Assembly: GCA_031002005.1 (NCBI GenBank)
Contig: CM061919.1
Coordinates: forward strand, 17,741,687 to 17,805,686
Length of the DNA stretch: 64,000 nt
Source: Vandiemenella viatica
Lineage: Eukaryota > Arthropoda > Insecta > Orthoptera > Morabidae
Direction of reading: 5' to 3'
The position numbers were made by a program, and so were the translations under genes. Shown here in pieces: positions 1 through 10,100 of the stretch (its first letter is position 1; each line of letters begins with the position of its first letter). The notes beneath the pieces were generated by a model. The model saw only the letters and a program-made list of their open reading frames with translations, had not been told where the DNA came from and searched no databases.

Positions 1-413
1 TATCTCTCTGATACATGCTGCTGCTATATAGCATGAATCTCAAATTTCTCATCAGCACGATCTTCACAGTTTTTTACTTTTACCCTTTACATGTCAAATT
101 CTGAAAAATTTCTTTCTTCAATTATGATACCTTAGTATTTAAAATCAAAGCTCTTTTATCAACTTCTGTTAGGTATTAAGGGAGATAAATAGAAGGAAAA
201 AAAACACGCACACATTGAAGAAATATTGATACTTTTGAATTTTCACGGGGTTATATTAGTCCAATTGGCATGATTTTTACATTGGTGTGTTAGCAAACAT
301 GTCTTAAAAGTATGAATACATTTTGAGCTATATTGGATGTTTAGTCTCTTGTCAGCTGTTAAAAGACTAACACATGTTTTGATACAGTCTGTGGTTTTTC
401 ATTTATACAAATC
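1..413. other. Unassigned AT-rich DNA upstream of mariner
   Basis: No coding region, RNA gene or recognisable repeat end was seen. It should contain the 5' end of the mariner element that follows, but I could not find a sequence matching the inverse of the presumed mariner 3' end at about 17570-17603, so the left terminus may be decayed. Confidence 0.4.
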
Positions 414-732
414 ATGGATCAGAGAAACTGCATTAAAGTTAGCTATAAAAATGGAATTAAGTGCAACAAAGTTTTAGAAATTTATATATTGCTTTTAGTG
501 TAATCTACTATGATTAAAACAAGTGTTTACAAATCATATGAGCATTTTCAAGATGGCCGTGCAGACACTGAAGAGACGAGCATACGGATCAACAACCAAT
601 GAAAACGTGGAAAAAATGAAAGAAATGTTTATTAACGATCACCGAATCACAATTAGAGAAGTTTCTGATGATGTTGGCTTATCAATTGGCTCATTCCATA
701 AAATTTTTTAATCTGTCTTGGGTATGAAATGT
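414..732 (+). pseudogene. Mariner transposase, N-terminal fragment (piece 1 of 3)
   Basis: This is the start of a mariner (Tc1/mariner superfamily) transposase, a nuclear cut-and-paste DNA transposase. The ATG at 414 opens a frame reading MDQRNCIKVSYKNGIKC, which matches the usual mariner opening. After frameshifts, the helix-turn-helix region TTNENVEKMKEMFINDHRIT follows at about 590-650, then SVLGMKC at 712-732. The family is about 345 residues; this piece covers roughly the first 110. The frame contains stops and shifts, so it is dead. The coding sense resumes at 9654 after the RTE LINE, with the 9 bases ATGAAATGT present on both sides (724-732 and 9654-9662), and again at 16985 after a second LINE. 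Identification is by motif recognition. Confidence 0.85.
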
Positions 733-1600
733 CATCATCATCTTCATCCATCTCCAGTTTCCCGGGTGTGGTGTAAGAGTGCTCGTCACCTTTATCGGTC
801 CAAGTATGTTTCCACTTCTTGGAGTCTAAACCCTAACGCACCTTTCCCTGTAGGTCCAGTTTCACGAGATCAATCCATCTCCTACTTAGCCGGCCTCTTG
901 GTCTTTTACCCTACAGTTCTTTTTTCCAACCAAACCCTCGCTGTTCCTTTTGGGTCCATCCAATTGATCTGTCCCAGACATTAAAATCTTGGTTTGGCAA
1001 TTTTTTCGCGTAGGGTTTCATTGACTGGGATTTATTTACAGATTACTTCATTCCTGATCTTGTCTCTTCTGGTTTTCTGTACCATTGATCTCAGGAACTT
1101 CACCTCGGCCGCCGGGAGTCTGTTTTCATCTCTGCTGGTGGTGGCACATACTTCCAGGCTGTACGTTGTAATGGGTAAGAAATATGAATGATACAGTGAC
1201 ATTTTGGCTGTAATTGGAATATGCTCGTCCTGCAGCAGGTGCCTAACTTGATAGAACCGAGCTCCTTTTTGTACCCTGGAATCGACTGTCAGAGGTCTGC
1301 CAAGATACTGAAAATTACCAACATGATTCAGTTTTTTACCCTGAAAATAACAGGCTTCATATTCTGTCTGCTGACAGCCATTACAACTATTTTTGTGTGG
1401 CTTATTTTAAGGCCAAATTCCTTAAAATGCCTATTCCAGATGTTCATTTTCTGTTGTACTACTTCTGTACATCCCCAAATTACATCACTTGCAAATGCAA
1501 ATGATTTAAAGTCATCAGTGTCGAGCTGCTGTTTCACTCTCCTCATAATTTCATACATTAAAATTATGAACAGCAGCGATAGTGCACTACCTTGCTGAGC
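733..1600 (-). pseudogene. RTE-type reverse transcriptase, C-terminal part and 3' end
   Basis: In the minus sense, 1558-1328 reads as a reverse transcriptase palm-to-thumb segment: FASDVIWGCTE in place of the usual FADD-V-IWG, then NIWNRHFKEFGLKISHTK and VVMAVSR. The first catalytic aspartate of the motif is replaced by serine. Further on (about 1010-770) comes the typical LINE C-terminal tail, with WMDPKGTARVWLEK, GKRPRGRLSRRWIDLVKLDL and KWKHTWTDKG. The element ends with GAT-rich sequence at 733-760, like the 3' ends of RTE elements. Multiple stops and shifts make this inactive. Confidence 0.75.
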
Positions 1601-2025
1601 ACCTTTGGTAGTCTCAAACTAGTCTGAATAGCAGCCTGCAATTTGGATGCAGCTTTGGCAGTTCTCACAAAGCATTCTAACATTGGTAATCAAGTTTGTT
1701 GGTACCTTTCGTTTGGACAGACATTCCCAAAGTTTATCTCTACGTATGTTATCATAGACCTTTTCAATATCCATAGATTCCCGCCGTTTTGATCATATCT
1801 GCATTTAATTCATCTAGGCCTGGTGATTTGCCTTTAGCCCTGCTTTTCAGAGCTTTTTCAACTCCTAACCATTCTATACTTCCACCTTGATTTCTTGTTC
1901 TGAACAGCTCTTTTCTTTGCTTGTTGTTCCATTTCCAATGTGTATATTGTCAAAATATTTCCTCATCTCTTCCCTTACTTTATCTCCTTTCTGGATAATT
2001 GTTTCCTTTTCTTTTTTCCAGGGCC

Positions 2026-2310
2026 TTATTGATTCCTTTTGGATTTTACAATAGTGTACAACAACTTCTTATTGCTCCGGCTATCCTCCTCTATTTTCTT
2101 TGTAAATTCTAACCAGCACTTTTCTTTTTCTTCTTTTATGATTTTTACTTTTAGATTCAATTCCCTGCAAGATTGGTCTAGTTCCCTTAGTATATCTTCA
2201 CTTCCTCCCTGATCCTTCTGGTTTTCTTGGCCCTTTGTCTTTTGACTAGGTTTCTTTCTTTTATGGCATTTATGACAGTGGGCTTCCACCAAGGTGTTCA
2301 AGAGTTTCAT
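2026..2310 (-). pseudogene. RTE-type LINE, linker between endonuclease and reverse transcriptase
   Basis: A lysine- and glutamate-rich stretch (KEEKEKCWLEFTKKIEED, then SNKKLLYTIVKSKRNQ) lying between the endonuclease and reverse transcriptase segments in the same orientation. This composition is usual for the region just before the reverse transcriptase in RTE-type LINEs. It has no catalytic residues and was assigned by position and style. The stretch between 1600 and 2026 on the same strand should hold reverse transcriptase fingers but is too decayed to read. Confidence 0.6.
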
Positions 2311-2753
2311 TATCTTTCACTCTCAAACTAGTTTTGCCAGCTACATCGGCAGCTTAGTTTACAAGGGCTTCTCGCAACATTTTTCATTCTTCTTCTGCCA
2401 ATCCTACTTCACTTCTTGGTACAAGCTCACATATTTTCTTTTGATAATCTGCCTGTTTTTCTGGACTCTTCAGTTCCAAATTTTCATCTTAGGTTTTTTT
2501 CTTGTTTCTAATTTCTCTACACCAACATTTCTGAGTTTGGCAATCAACAAATGGTGGTCAGTACCTATTTTTCCCAGGTAATACTTTCACATCTGTGATA
2601 AAGGCCCGTTTCTCAATCAGAGTAAAGTCTATGAAGTTTGCGAGAAACTTCTGTTGTCTATCCCAGCTATATCTAACGACTTTGTAGCTGGCCTGTTTCC
2701 TGTATTTTTGATGATGAGGTTGTTCTTTGGACAAATATTCCCTTTCTTAGTTC

Positions 2754-3236
2754 CTATTTCATATTTTCATATCCAGTTCTATCCATGCCAACTTGGGCAT
2801 TAATTTCCCCTATGATAATAATGTTATCTTCCTCAACGTGTTCCTCAAGGTCTGCGGGGAAGTTTTCTTTTTCTTCCTGTATATAACCAGCTTGCAGAGC
2901 ATACACCTGTATTATGATGAGGGTGTTTTTCTTAATTTTTTGGTGCAACTTAATGATTCCATCACTAACATATTCTATGCCTGTCACTGCATCAATGTTG
3001 TTAGTGATGATAAAAGCTACCCCATTTTGAGATTATTTCTGGTTACCGTACCAATACAGCTTATATCCCACCAGCAATAAAGATTTCCTCCCTTTCCACT
3101 TTGTTTCACTCAATTATAAGATTTCTAGCTTCCTTCTTTCCATGATGTCCACAAGTTCTTCGCACTTAGCCATCAGTGTCATGATGTTTAATGTGCCAAT
3201 TCTGGTTCTGTTCCCTCTAATTGTATTTTCCTTTTT
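2754..3236 (-). pseudogene. RTE-type APE endonuclease remnant
   Basis: Minus-strand remnants of an apurinic-type endonuclease that would nick target DNA for target-primed reverse transcription. The N-terminal block (about 3236-3114) reads RIGTLNIMTLMAKCEELVDI then MERRKLEIL. A middle block (2987-2754) reads IIIQVYALQAGYIQEEKENF and IIIIGEINAQVGMDRTGYEN, where GEINAQVG stands for the family's GDFN/GDINAQVG; the aspartate has become glutamate. Stops and shifts separate the blocks. The I-type LINE begins immediately beyond 3236. Confidence 0.8.
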
Positions 3237-3637
3237 GTTTGTTGTTGTTATTTGGATTATAGGGCACATCGACGACGGGGTCATTAGCGGCCCTAACAAA
3301 TACCAGGTGTGACAATGTCGCAAAATTGCCGTCTGTGTGGCCGACTGTAAAGGGGTCGGCCACAGAGACAGCACAATAAAATACTAGCATACTAACTAAA
3401 ATACCGTCTGCGTGGCCAACTGTAAAGAGATCGGCCACGCAGACAGCAACATAAAACTGAGACTAGGCAATAAAATATAAAAATTCATACATTAACTGGT
3501 TGGCTGTAAAAGGACCAACCAGTTTAAAAAATGAGTAAGCTGGCTGGCTGTAAAGAGGCCAGCCATATAAGCAGTGTCCCAAGTAAAAACAGTACTTGGA
3601 TTGGTGGTTGTAAATGGCCACCAATGCAATCTAAAAA
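3237..3637 (-). other. I-type LINE 3' UTR with five hairpins
   Basis: Between the ORF2 stop (3638) and the element end lie five stem-loops: 3331-3369, 3406-3444, 3494-3524, 3541-3565 and 3600-3625. The stems are different sequences (for example GTCTGCGTGGCC, AACTGGTTGG, TGGCTGGC, ATTGGTGG on the plus strand, each followed by its complement), 8-15 bp long, while the loop keeps the core TGTAAA on the plus strand (TTTACA in the element RNA). The region closes with GTGCCCTATAATCC and a CAA-type tail in the element sense, as in other arthropod I-like elements. Confidence 0.8.
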
Positions 3638-6600
3638 CTAGGCCGATCTGCCCAAAATTTTAGGGACAAGATCGGCCAAGCAACAAAACGTTAAAACCTT
3701 AGCCATGTTGTCACCGTCATCGTTTAAAATAAGGGACAGATCGTTGCCTAATCCAACGTCTGCCCTTAAATCTAAAAACAATACACATTCGGTTAAAATG
3801 TGGCATATTGTCAGAGGTACGCCACAAGCATCACATTCCGGAAGGTCCTCTCGGCGGAGAAGGAAACTATGAGTTAGAGGACAGTGCCCTATACGGAGGC
3901 TAGTAAGGAGAACCTCATCCCTCCCTGCCCGCTGGAAGGAGCTGCTCCACGGCTGAACGGTTGGTTTGACCAGCCGGAGCTTGTTATGCTGAACTTCCAG
4001 CCACTGACTATGCCAAACATCAAAAACAAATCTCTTCGCCGCCGAGGCAAGGTCTGACTTTGGGACCGGTTCAAAGTCGGTTCTGACCTTGTCGCAGGCT
4101 AACTTGGTAGCTACATCAGCTGCCTCGTTCCCCGATTCCCACATGGCCCGGTACCCAGCAGAATAATACCTCCTTTCCATGAGATTGGAGGGAAAGGAGG
4201 GTGTCCTGGACTAGACAATCTGCTGGATACACATTTCCTATGGCCTGAATATAGCTGAGGGAATCACAGCATATGATGAAACACTTATCGCGATTTACTT
4301 TCATATGCTGGAGCGACTTTAGCACGGCGTAGCTCTCAGCAGTAAAAATGCTGCCCCTGCCGTCAAGTTTATATGTGTAAGTCGCTCAAGGGAACACGAC
4401 GGAGCAGCCAACTCCATTAGCCTGCTTAGACCCATCCGTAAATACCGGGGTAAAATTATGATGCTGGTTTAAGACATATCTAAAAATTCTGATAAAAACA
4501 TTATCCACGGTACACAGCTTGTTGTGCCGCGATAGTTCTAAAATCGTTCTGGGCCTCTTTAAAAGCCAGGGTGGAGATTTACTCCAACCCTGGTGATAAA
4601 AAGAAGGAAGCTCGAATACATATTGTTCTAAAATAGCCTTTGTAGCTGAACGGTTTAGTGGCTCTATGCCGGTTGGTATAGAGCTGCTCGTAGTTGGGGT
4701 GTAGAACTGCGTCGTACACGGGACTGTCAGGTGTTATGGCAACGTGCAGGTAGTGTCGCACCATGAGAAGTCACCGGCGGATGGTAAGTGGTGGCTCGCC
4801 CGAGTCAGCACAAATACGGACAATAGGGCTGGTGCAATATGCACCCGTGGCGAGCCGAATTCCAGCATGGTGGACACTATCCAGTATACGGTGATAGCTG
4901 TCCCGTGCCGAACCATACACGATACAACCATATTCCAGCCGCGACCGTACAAAGGCTCTGTAAAATTGTAACAGGCAGGAGCGGTCAGCGCCCCATGACC
5001 TGCCACACAGACATTTTAAAACATTTAGAGCTTTTGAGGCTCTGGCTTTCACATCTTTGAGATGTGGTAGCCAGGTTAATCTGTTGTCTAAAATGAGGCC
5101 CAGAAACCGAACTGTTTCAGTAAAACGTAAAACGGTATTCCTCAAGGTAAGATGGGGCTCTGATAAAAGGCTTCTGCTATGAGTAAAAAGTACACACCGG
5201 GTTTTCACGGCAGAGAAACGAAAACCGGTGTGCACTGACCATTCAGCCAGCCTGTTCAGCATGAGTTGCAACTGCCGCTCGGCGCTTCTCAGGCTGGATG
5301 ATGCAATAAAAATTAAAAAGTCGTCCACATATAAGGAGTACCGTATGGGACTCCTTATGATGGCTCCAATGCTATTTATAGCAATGGCGAAGAGCGTAAC
5401 GCTTAAAACTGACCCCTGAGGAACTCCGTTTTCCTGAATAAAAAGGTCAGACACATTACTACCGACTCTGTACCGGAAGCAACAACCAGATAAAAAAGAT
5501 TTTAAAAAAACGGGCTAGGTTACCCCTAAAACCCCATTCGTGTAACAGTTTTAAAATAACATGCCGCCAGGTAGTATCGTAGGCCTTTTCAATATCGAAA
5601 AAAAAAACACCCACAAGGTGATGGCTGTGGATGAATGCATCCTGTATTGCCGCCTCCAGGAGGATCAGGTTGTCCAAGGTGGAACGGAACTTCCTGAATC
5701 CACACTGAAAGCGGCTCAACAGATTACGGGACTCAAGACACCAGACGAGGCGGCGGTTTACCATCCTCCCAGTGTCTTCCCGAAGCAGCTAGTCAAGACA
5801 ATACTATAACTACCTGGCAACAATTTGTCTTTCCATGGTTTTAAAATAGGAATTAATGTTGCTTCTTTCCAAGAGTTGGGGAAGTGTCCTCTGGTCCAAA
5901 TATCGTTAAAAATATCTAGAAGGTACTTTTTAGCATCCTTACTGAGATGCCTCACCATCTGGTACCGGATCAGATCAGGTCCTGGAGCAGTGTCATTTGC
6001 GCTGTTTAACGCTGACTCCAGCTCCCAAGATGTAAATGGGCAGTTGCAGGCCTCTGTATTCGACGAATCGAAGCACAGTGGGCACCTCTCGGCAGCGACT
6101 CTTCGTCGCCGAAACCGAGGGTCAAAGTTAGCGGACAAAGTGATGGCGGCAAAGTTCACTGCCATCAGCTGCGCTATGCTTCGTTCGTCAGTAATTATAC
6201 GTCCGTGATCCAGTAACCCAGATACTGGTGGGCGGGAGTACCTTCCAGATATACGGCGAATGGACTCCCATACTTTCGACGAAGTTGTGGAACGATTTAT
6301 AGTGCTCAAAAAGTTCTGCCATGACCTCTTCTTGCTCTCCTTAATAACTCGACGCGCTTTAGCTCTGGCAATACGGAACACTGCTAGGTTGTCAGATGTT
6401 GGGCACAACCTAAAACGACGCAACGCCAGTCGGCGACCCTGGATGGCGGAACGACATTTATCGTTCCACCAGAGGACGGGCGTTCTTCACAGCGTTCCGG
6501 AGCTCTTCGGCATGGAAAAGTCAGCTGCACGGTGAATCACTTCTGTCAAGTGATTCACCTTCTCCTGTATACTGCCACAGGGTTGCAGTTGTACAGAACG

Positions 6601-7313
6601 GCAGTAGAGCTGCCAATCTGCACAACTGACGTTCCATTTGCGTCGGTTATTTCCTCTTCCACGTTCACACTCAACGTGCATCCAAATAGGGAAGTGGTCG
6701 CTACCATATAGGTCGCGATCCACGTCCGACTGCACGGAGTCGGCAATTGATGAGGAACACAAGGAAAGGTCAATGGCAGAAGACGTACCGGTAGCAGTGG
6801 TGAAATGAGTCATTTATCCTGTATTCAGGATACAAATTTCCTCCTACTCTATCAATCTACCAACCACTCGGCCCCTGGGGCAATCGGTGGTGGAACCCCA
6901 CAACGCACTTCGGCGTTGAAATCTCCCAAAAGGAGAAAGGGCCGAGTGAGTTGTCATATAATGCCAACCAGGTCGTCGTAGCCGACTGACACACTGGGTG
7001 ACAGATAGACAGAGCATACGGTCAGTTGGATTCGACTGTGTATTTTCACCGCAACTGCTTGTAGATCAGAGGTGAGAGCAATAGGTTCGGACTGGACAGT
7101 GTTTCGGACAAACACAGCCACTCCCCCGTTCGCTCGATCACCCTCAGTATCGTCCTTTCTATAGATGTCATACCCTCTTAGCACAGGTTGGTGTAAAGGT
7201 CTAAAATGTGTCTCCTGAAGACAGAGACACAATGGATTAGACCGTGCTAAGAGGTGGACTTCCTCTTTGTGAGCCTGAAAGCTGTTTACGTTCCACTGAA
7301 GTATGGAAGCCAT
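3638..7313 (-). pseudogene. I-type LINE ORF2: endonuclease, reverse transcriptase, RNase H
   Basis: The polyprotein that would copy the LINE RNA into target DNA. The ATG at 7313 begins one base after the ORF1 stop (7315-7317), a spacing that suggests termination-reinitiation. Domains in order: APE endonuclease at 7313-6487 (QETHF, GDFN near 6900, SDHFP); reverse transcriptase at about 6423-4771, with FFDIEKAYD at about 5590, NGVPQGSVL at about 5430 and YVDD at about 5330; RNase H at about 4440-4116 with TDGSK, TAESYAV and CDSLS supplying the acidic residues; and a C-terminal Cys/His region to 3638 (CDACGVPLTICHILTEC). The coding sense changes frame several times (for instance near 6820-6950, 5760, 5455, 4330 and 4180), so it cannot make a full protein. 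Confidence 0.88.
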
Positions 7314-7314
7314 T

Positions 7315-8887
7315 CTACCTATTTAAAACCACCCACCCCATGTCGGGTGGGTCAGTGTCTGATGTCTGCTGAGGAACGGGACCAGGTTCTTCGTCCACCA
7401 GCATAACGTCATCTTCGGGGTCCGAAGACAACTTTTGTTCTAAGGCCTTGCAGCCTTTCAGATCTTTATTCCACCGAGGCCTTGTCCCCCTCCTCCCCAC
7501 GCTAGTTGGGGAACTGGGAGGAGAAGTAGAAGGGGACTTCAAGAACATGGTGGGGTCCGTGTGTTTAAACTTCAGACCCCGAACTTTCTGCACTAACTGC
7601 GATCTGCTACTGGCAGATGGCGTTGCCAGTAGCTACACTTGCTGAAGATGATGCTTCTACTATGGGTGCTGCTTCTGCTGTTGCAGAGGCACCCACAGCT
7701 GCAGCTACTGGCTGAGCTTTGGCTGGTGGACTTGCTGAACCTGCTGCTGTAGTGGTCGAGTGAGCAAGAGCGTTACTACCGACGACCGGGGTCCTTGGTG
7801 TTAGGACCTTAATGGGCTGCGCACCACATATGCACAGGCACGAGCATGTCGTGCTCGTGCCTGTGTCTACAACGGACGTCTGCGTAGCAACGCTCTCCTT
7901 CCTGACGGGAGTTGACAACGTTTTGGCGAAGCTAGTGGCGAAAACCGGTGGCGCCAGCACCTTAAACCGTTTCTTCGCCTCGCCAAAGGATATTCATTCC
8001 TTAGTCTTCAACTCCTGTACCTTCTTTTCTTCAAGGTACACTCGACACTCCCTGCTCCAGGCTGGATGTGACCCGGAGCAGTTAATGCACACCTGTGGGA
8101 GGGTGCAACTTGCATCCGGTTCATGCGCCGATTTTCCACATTTCCCACAAGTGGCATTGCCTTTACAGTTCACCGTCGTATGCCCCAACCGCTGGCACTT
8201 AAAGCAGCGCATCAGTTCCGGAACATATGGGCGAACGTTTAGATGTAAGTATCTAGCTTTTATGGACTTTGGCAACGTTGAAGAGTTGAACGTCAGGACG
8301 AAGGTGGCAATTTTCTCAAGACTGACGTTAACCCTTCGTTCAATCTGCCTAACCTCGACCAACTTTTCTGATCCCCACTCCTTAAGGAGTTCCTCGGACT
8401 CTATATCTATTAAATCTCTGCAAGTGATCACTCCTTTGCTAGAGTTTAGAGTTTTATGGAGTTCGCATTTCACTGTGAACTCCCAGAGCTTCTCACACTT
8501 AAGGAGTGAAACAGCCTGCATGTGGTTAGATGTTTCCAGAAGCAGGGTCCCATTCCTCAGCTTTTTAACACTATTTAAGCTTCCCGCTATTCCCTCCAAC
8601 CCTTTAGTTATATAAAACGGAGAGACCTTGTCAAAGGACCCCTCCATTCTTGCCATGATCAAAAAGGTGTTGTCTATAAGACAAACCACTGCTTTCTTGT
8701 TCCGGAGGAGGGCTGTCAACCCTCGCCCGCTTGTTGGAACTGGGTGTATGTTTTTTAACCTGCGGCACACCCGGACTGCAGGGGTTTTGTTTTTATTTGT
8801 GAGAAGGAATTTTGGTCCCACGAGCAAAAACATGTTATAAAGAAATGCTGATACAACAGGGGTGCACAGGTGCCCTTGAGGTCGCAT
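7315..8887 (-). pseudogene. I-type LINE ORF1, gag-like RNA-binding protein
   Basis: A gag-like ORF1 that would package element RNA. Three cysteine-histidine knuckles lie in series near 8220-8050: CFKCQRLGHTTVNC, CGKCGKSAHEPDASC and CINCSGSHPAWSREC. The open frame extends up to 8887, but a likelier start is the methionine at about 8655 (MARMEGSFDKVSP), which resembles the opening of related ORF1 proteins. A stop just after the knuckles (near 7994) is followed by the same frame continuing to about 7607; then a shift leads into the Pro/Ser-rich tail ending at 7315. The tail (7960-7315) is low complexity. The product would be about 445-525 residues if unbroken. Confidence 0.85.
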
Positions 8888-9175
8888 GTTAGCGGGTGGT
8901 TTGCCTCACCACTCATCCACCTCCTCGGCACGTGTCCGACCTTGAGGTTGAGGGTTTTTTTTTATAGAGGTTTGTTCCGTCCTCACGATCCGGGCGATGA
9001 AGCCAAGATCCCCGTTCTCCTAGGCACACAACGTTCCACCGCCATGCCCTACGGTGGTCGTTGAAGCATGGTAGGAGTTTACGGTGTGGGAAACTTGCGG
9101 CACTCAAGTTTCTAGCTCGGGCACCGCGGGTTCGCCAAACCCGTACCTGGCACTTACGTACAAGGCCCCTGCGGG
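8888..9175 (-). other. I-type LINE 5' UTR
   Basis: GC-richer leader between the element's 5' end (9175) and ORF1. Non-LTR elements of this type usually carry an internal promoter here; no specific promoter motif could be identified by eye. Confidence 0.55.
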
Positions 9176-9185
9176 TTTCCTTTTT

Positions 9186-9653
9186 TTTTTTTTTGTATAA
9201 TTATGCTTATCATCAGGTTTTTGACCATCACTCCTAGATGAACTATACATTAAGGTGTCTTTGGTGTATTCACTCCTAGGCTCTTTTTGTTTTCGAAAGC
9301 TATCTCCAATTACTCTTCTTGCTGGCTTGCTAGGTCTAACACTAAACAGGATTTTCTGTTAGGGTTAACCCCCTTAGCCTTAGGTAGTCCCCTGCCAATC
9401 TTGCAAGGCAGCAAGTTCTGCCCACATTTGTGCCTAGGGTACTAGGTTGCCTCTTCAGCCAGCTCCACAGTTCCAAAGGTCTCCTTCTCCGTTGCCACTG
9501 CCGTTGATGTCTTCACCGTTATCCGGAAAGGGGTCCTCATACGGTGCTATCAACCGAAGCCAGTTGATCCCAGGTTATTTTAACGAGGTGTTACTCCTTC
9601 AACTCCTCCTGCCCCATTACTTTTGAAATGGTACCCCAGGCTCGCCACCGGCA
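9186..9653 (-). other. RTE-type LINE 5' UTR
   Basis: In the minus sense this leader contains phrases typical of insect RTE 5' UTRs, such as GAAGACATCAACGGCAGTGG, ATAGTTCATCTAGGAGTGAT and AACCTGATGATAAGC, just before the endonuclease frame. It is separated from the rest of the RTE element by the I-type LINE. Its outer end coincides with the target duplication at 9654-9662. Confidence 0.75.
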
Positions 9654-9784
9654 ATGAAATGTGTTGCAGCAAAATTTGTTATAAAAGTGTTAAGTTTCGA
9701 ACAAAAACAGCAACAAATAGAAGCTTCTAAGGAATCACTAAATGAGGTCAAAAAATGATGCAGAACTATTGAAACATGTCATGA
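9654..9784 (+). pseudogene. Mariner transposase, middle fragment (piece 2 of 3)
   Basis: Continues the mariner reading sense after the RTE insertion: MKCVAAKFVIKVLSFEQKQQ and QIEASKESLNEV, then, after a one-base shift, DAELLKHVM. This is the linker between the helix-turn-helix region and the first catalytic aspartate of mariner transposases. The duplicated ATGAAATGT encodes the MKC that is also the end of piece 1. The next residues (TGDE) are found at 16985 after the second LINE. Confidence 0.85.
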
Positions 9785-10100
9785 AGTAAAACAGTTCAAA
9801 TGTTTTTGATTAGGAAAACGATCTGAAAATGACAAGGGACGAATTAGACCAATTAAAGTGGTTATGAATGACTCTGAGACTGTTCTGACAGTTTTGAAAA
9901 ACAAACACAAAAGTGATAGCCCAATAAAAATTTCTGCTGATTTAACTTCGATGCAAAGAAAGGACCTAAATAAGCTTCGTGGCCAGTTAAACATCCTGAA
10001 TAAGGACAAAGTGACAAAAACTATTGAATATGTTAATGGTATACCTAAGATAGTTGATATAATGAGAAACAATAAGCATTCAAAAAACTTAACTGTATAA
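9785..10100 (+). pseudogene. CR1/Jockey-type LINE ORF1, C-terminal remnant
   Basis: Reads LGKRSENDKGRIRPIKVVM, NDSETVLTVLKNKHK, then DLTSMQRKDLNKLRGQL and a tail ending KHSKNLTV. This resembles the C-terminal nucleic-acid-binding end of ORF1 proteins that precede a Jockey/CR1-type ORF2. The N-terminus is missing because the LINE copy is 5'-truncated at the mariner junction. A stop near 9813 separates the first few residues. Confidence 0.65.

Larger units (their letters stand above)
3237..9175 (-). mobile_element. I-type LINE (two-ORF, with RNase H) nested in the RTE LINE
   Basis: A 5.9-kb non-LTR retrotransposon on the minus strand with ORF1 (gag-like, zinc knuckles), ORF2 (APE endonuclease, reverse transcriptase, RNase H) and a 3' UTR ending in a CAACAACAA-like tail at about 3237-3250. 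The 10-bp direct repeat TTTCCTTTTT at 3227-3236 and 9176-9185 is the target duplication; RTE 5'-UTR sequence lies on one side and RTE endonuclease on the other, which confirms insertion into the RTE element. The order of domains and the RNase H place it in the I superfamily (I/Nimb-like). It is full-length or close to it but carries stops and frameshifts in both ORFs. Confidence 0.88.
733..9653 (-). mobile_element. RTE-type LINE inserted in mariner, itself split by an I-type LINE
   Basis: A non-LTR retrotransposon on the minus strand. In its own sense it runs from a 5' UTR (9653 down to 9186), then, after the I-type LINE (9175-3237), an APE endonuclease, a linker, a reverse transcriptase and a 3' end rich in GAT repeats at 733-760. 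The flanking 9-bp target duplication ATGAAATGT (724-732, 9654-9662) lies in mariner coding sequence and marks both ends exactly. The endonuclease wording is like the arthropod RTE/BovB group often labelled craniofacial-development-protein-2-like. Without the nested element it is about 2.98 kb, so the reverse transcriptase is shortened and heavily decayed. The structural evidence for the nesting is direct; the clade name is from recognition. Confidence 0.85.

Noticed and set aside
7812..8615. 267-codon plus-strand open frame
   Set aside because: It is antisense to the zinc-knuckle ORF1 of the I-type LINE, which has clear family motifs on the minus strand.
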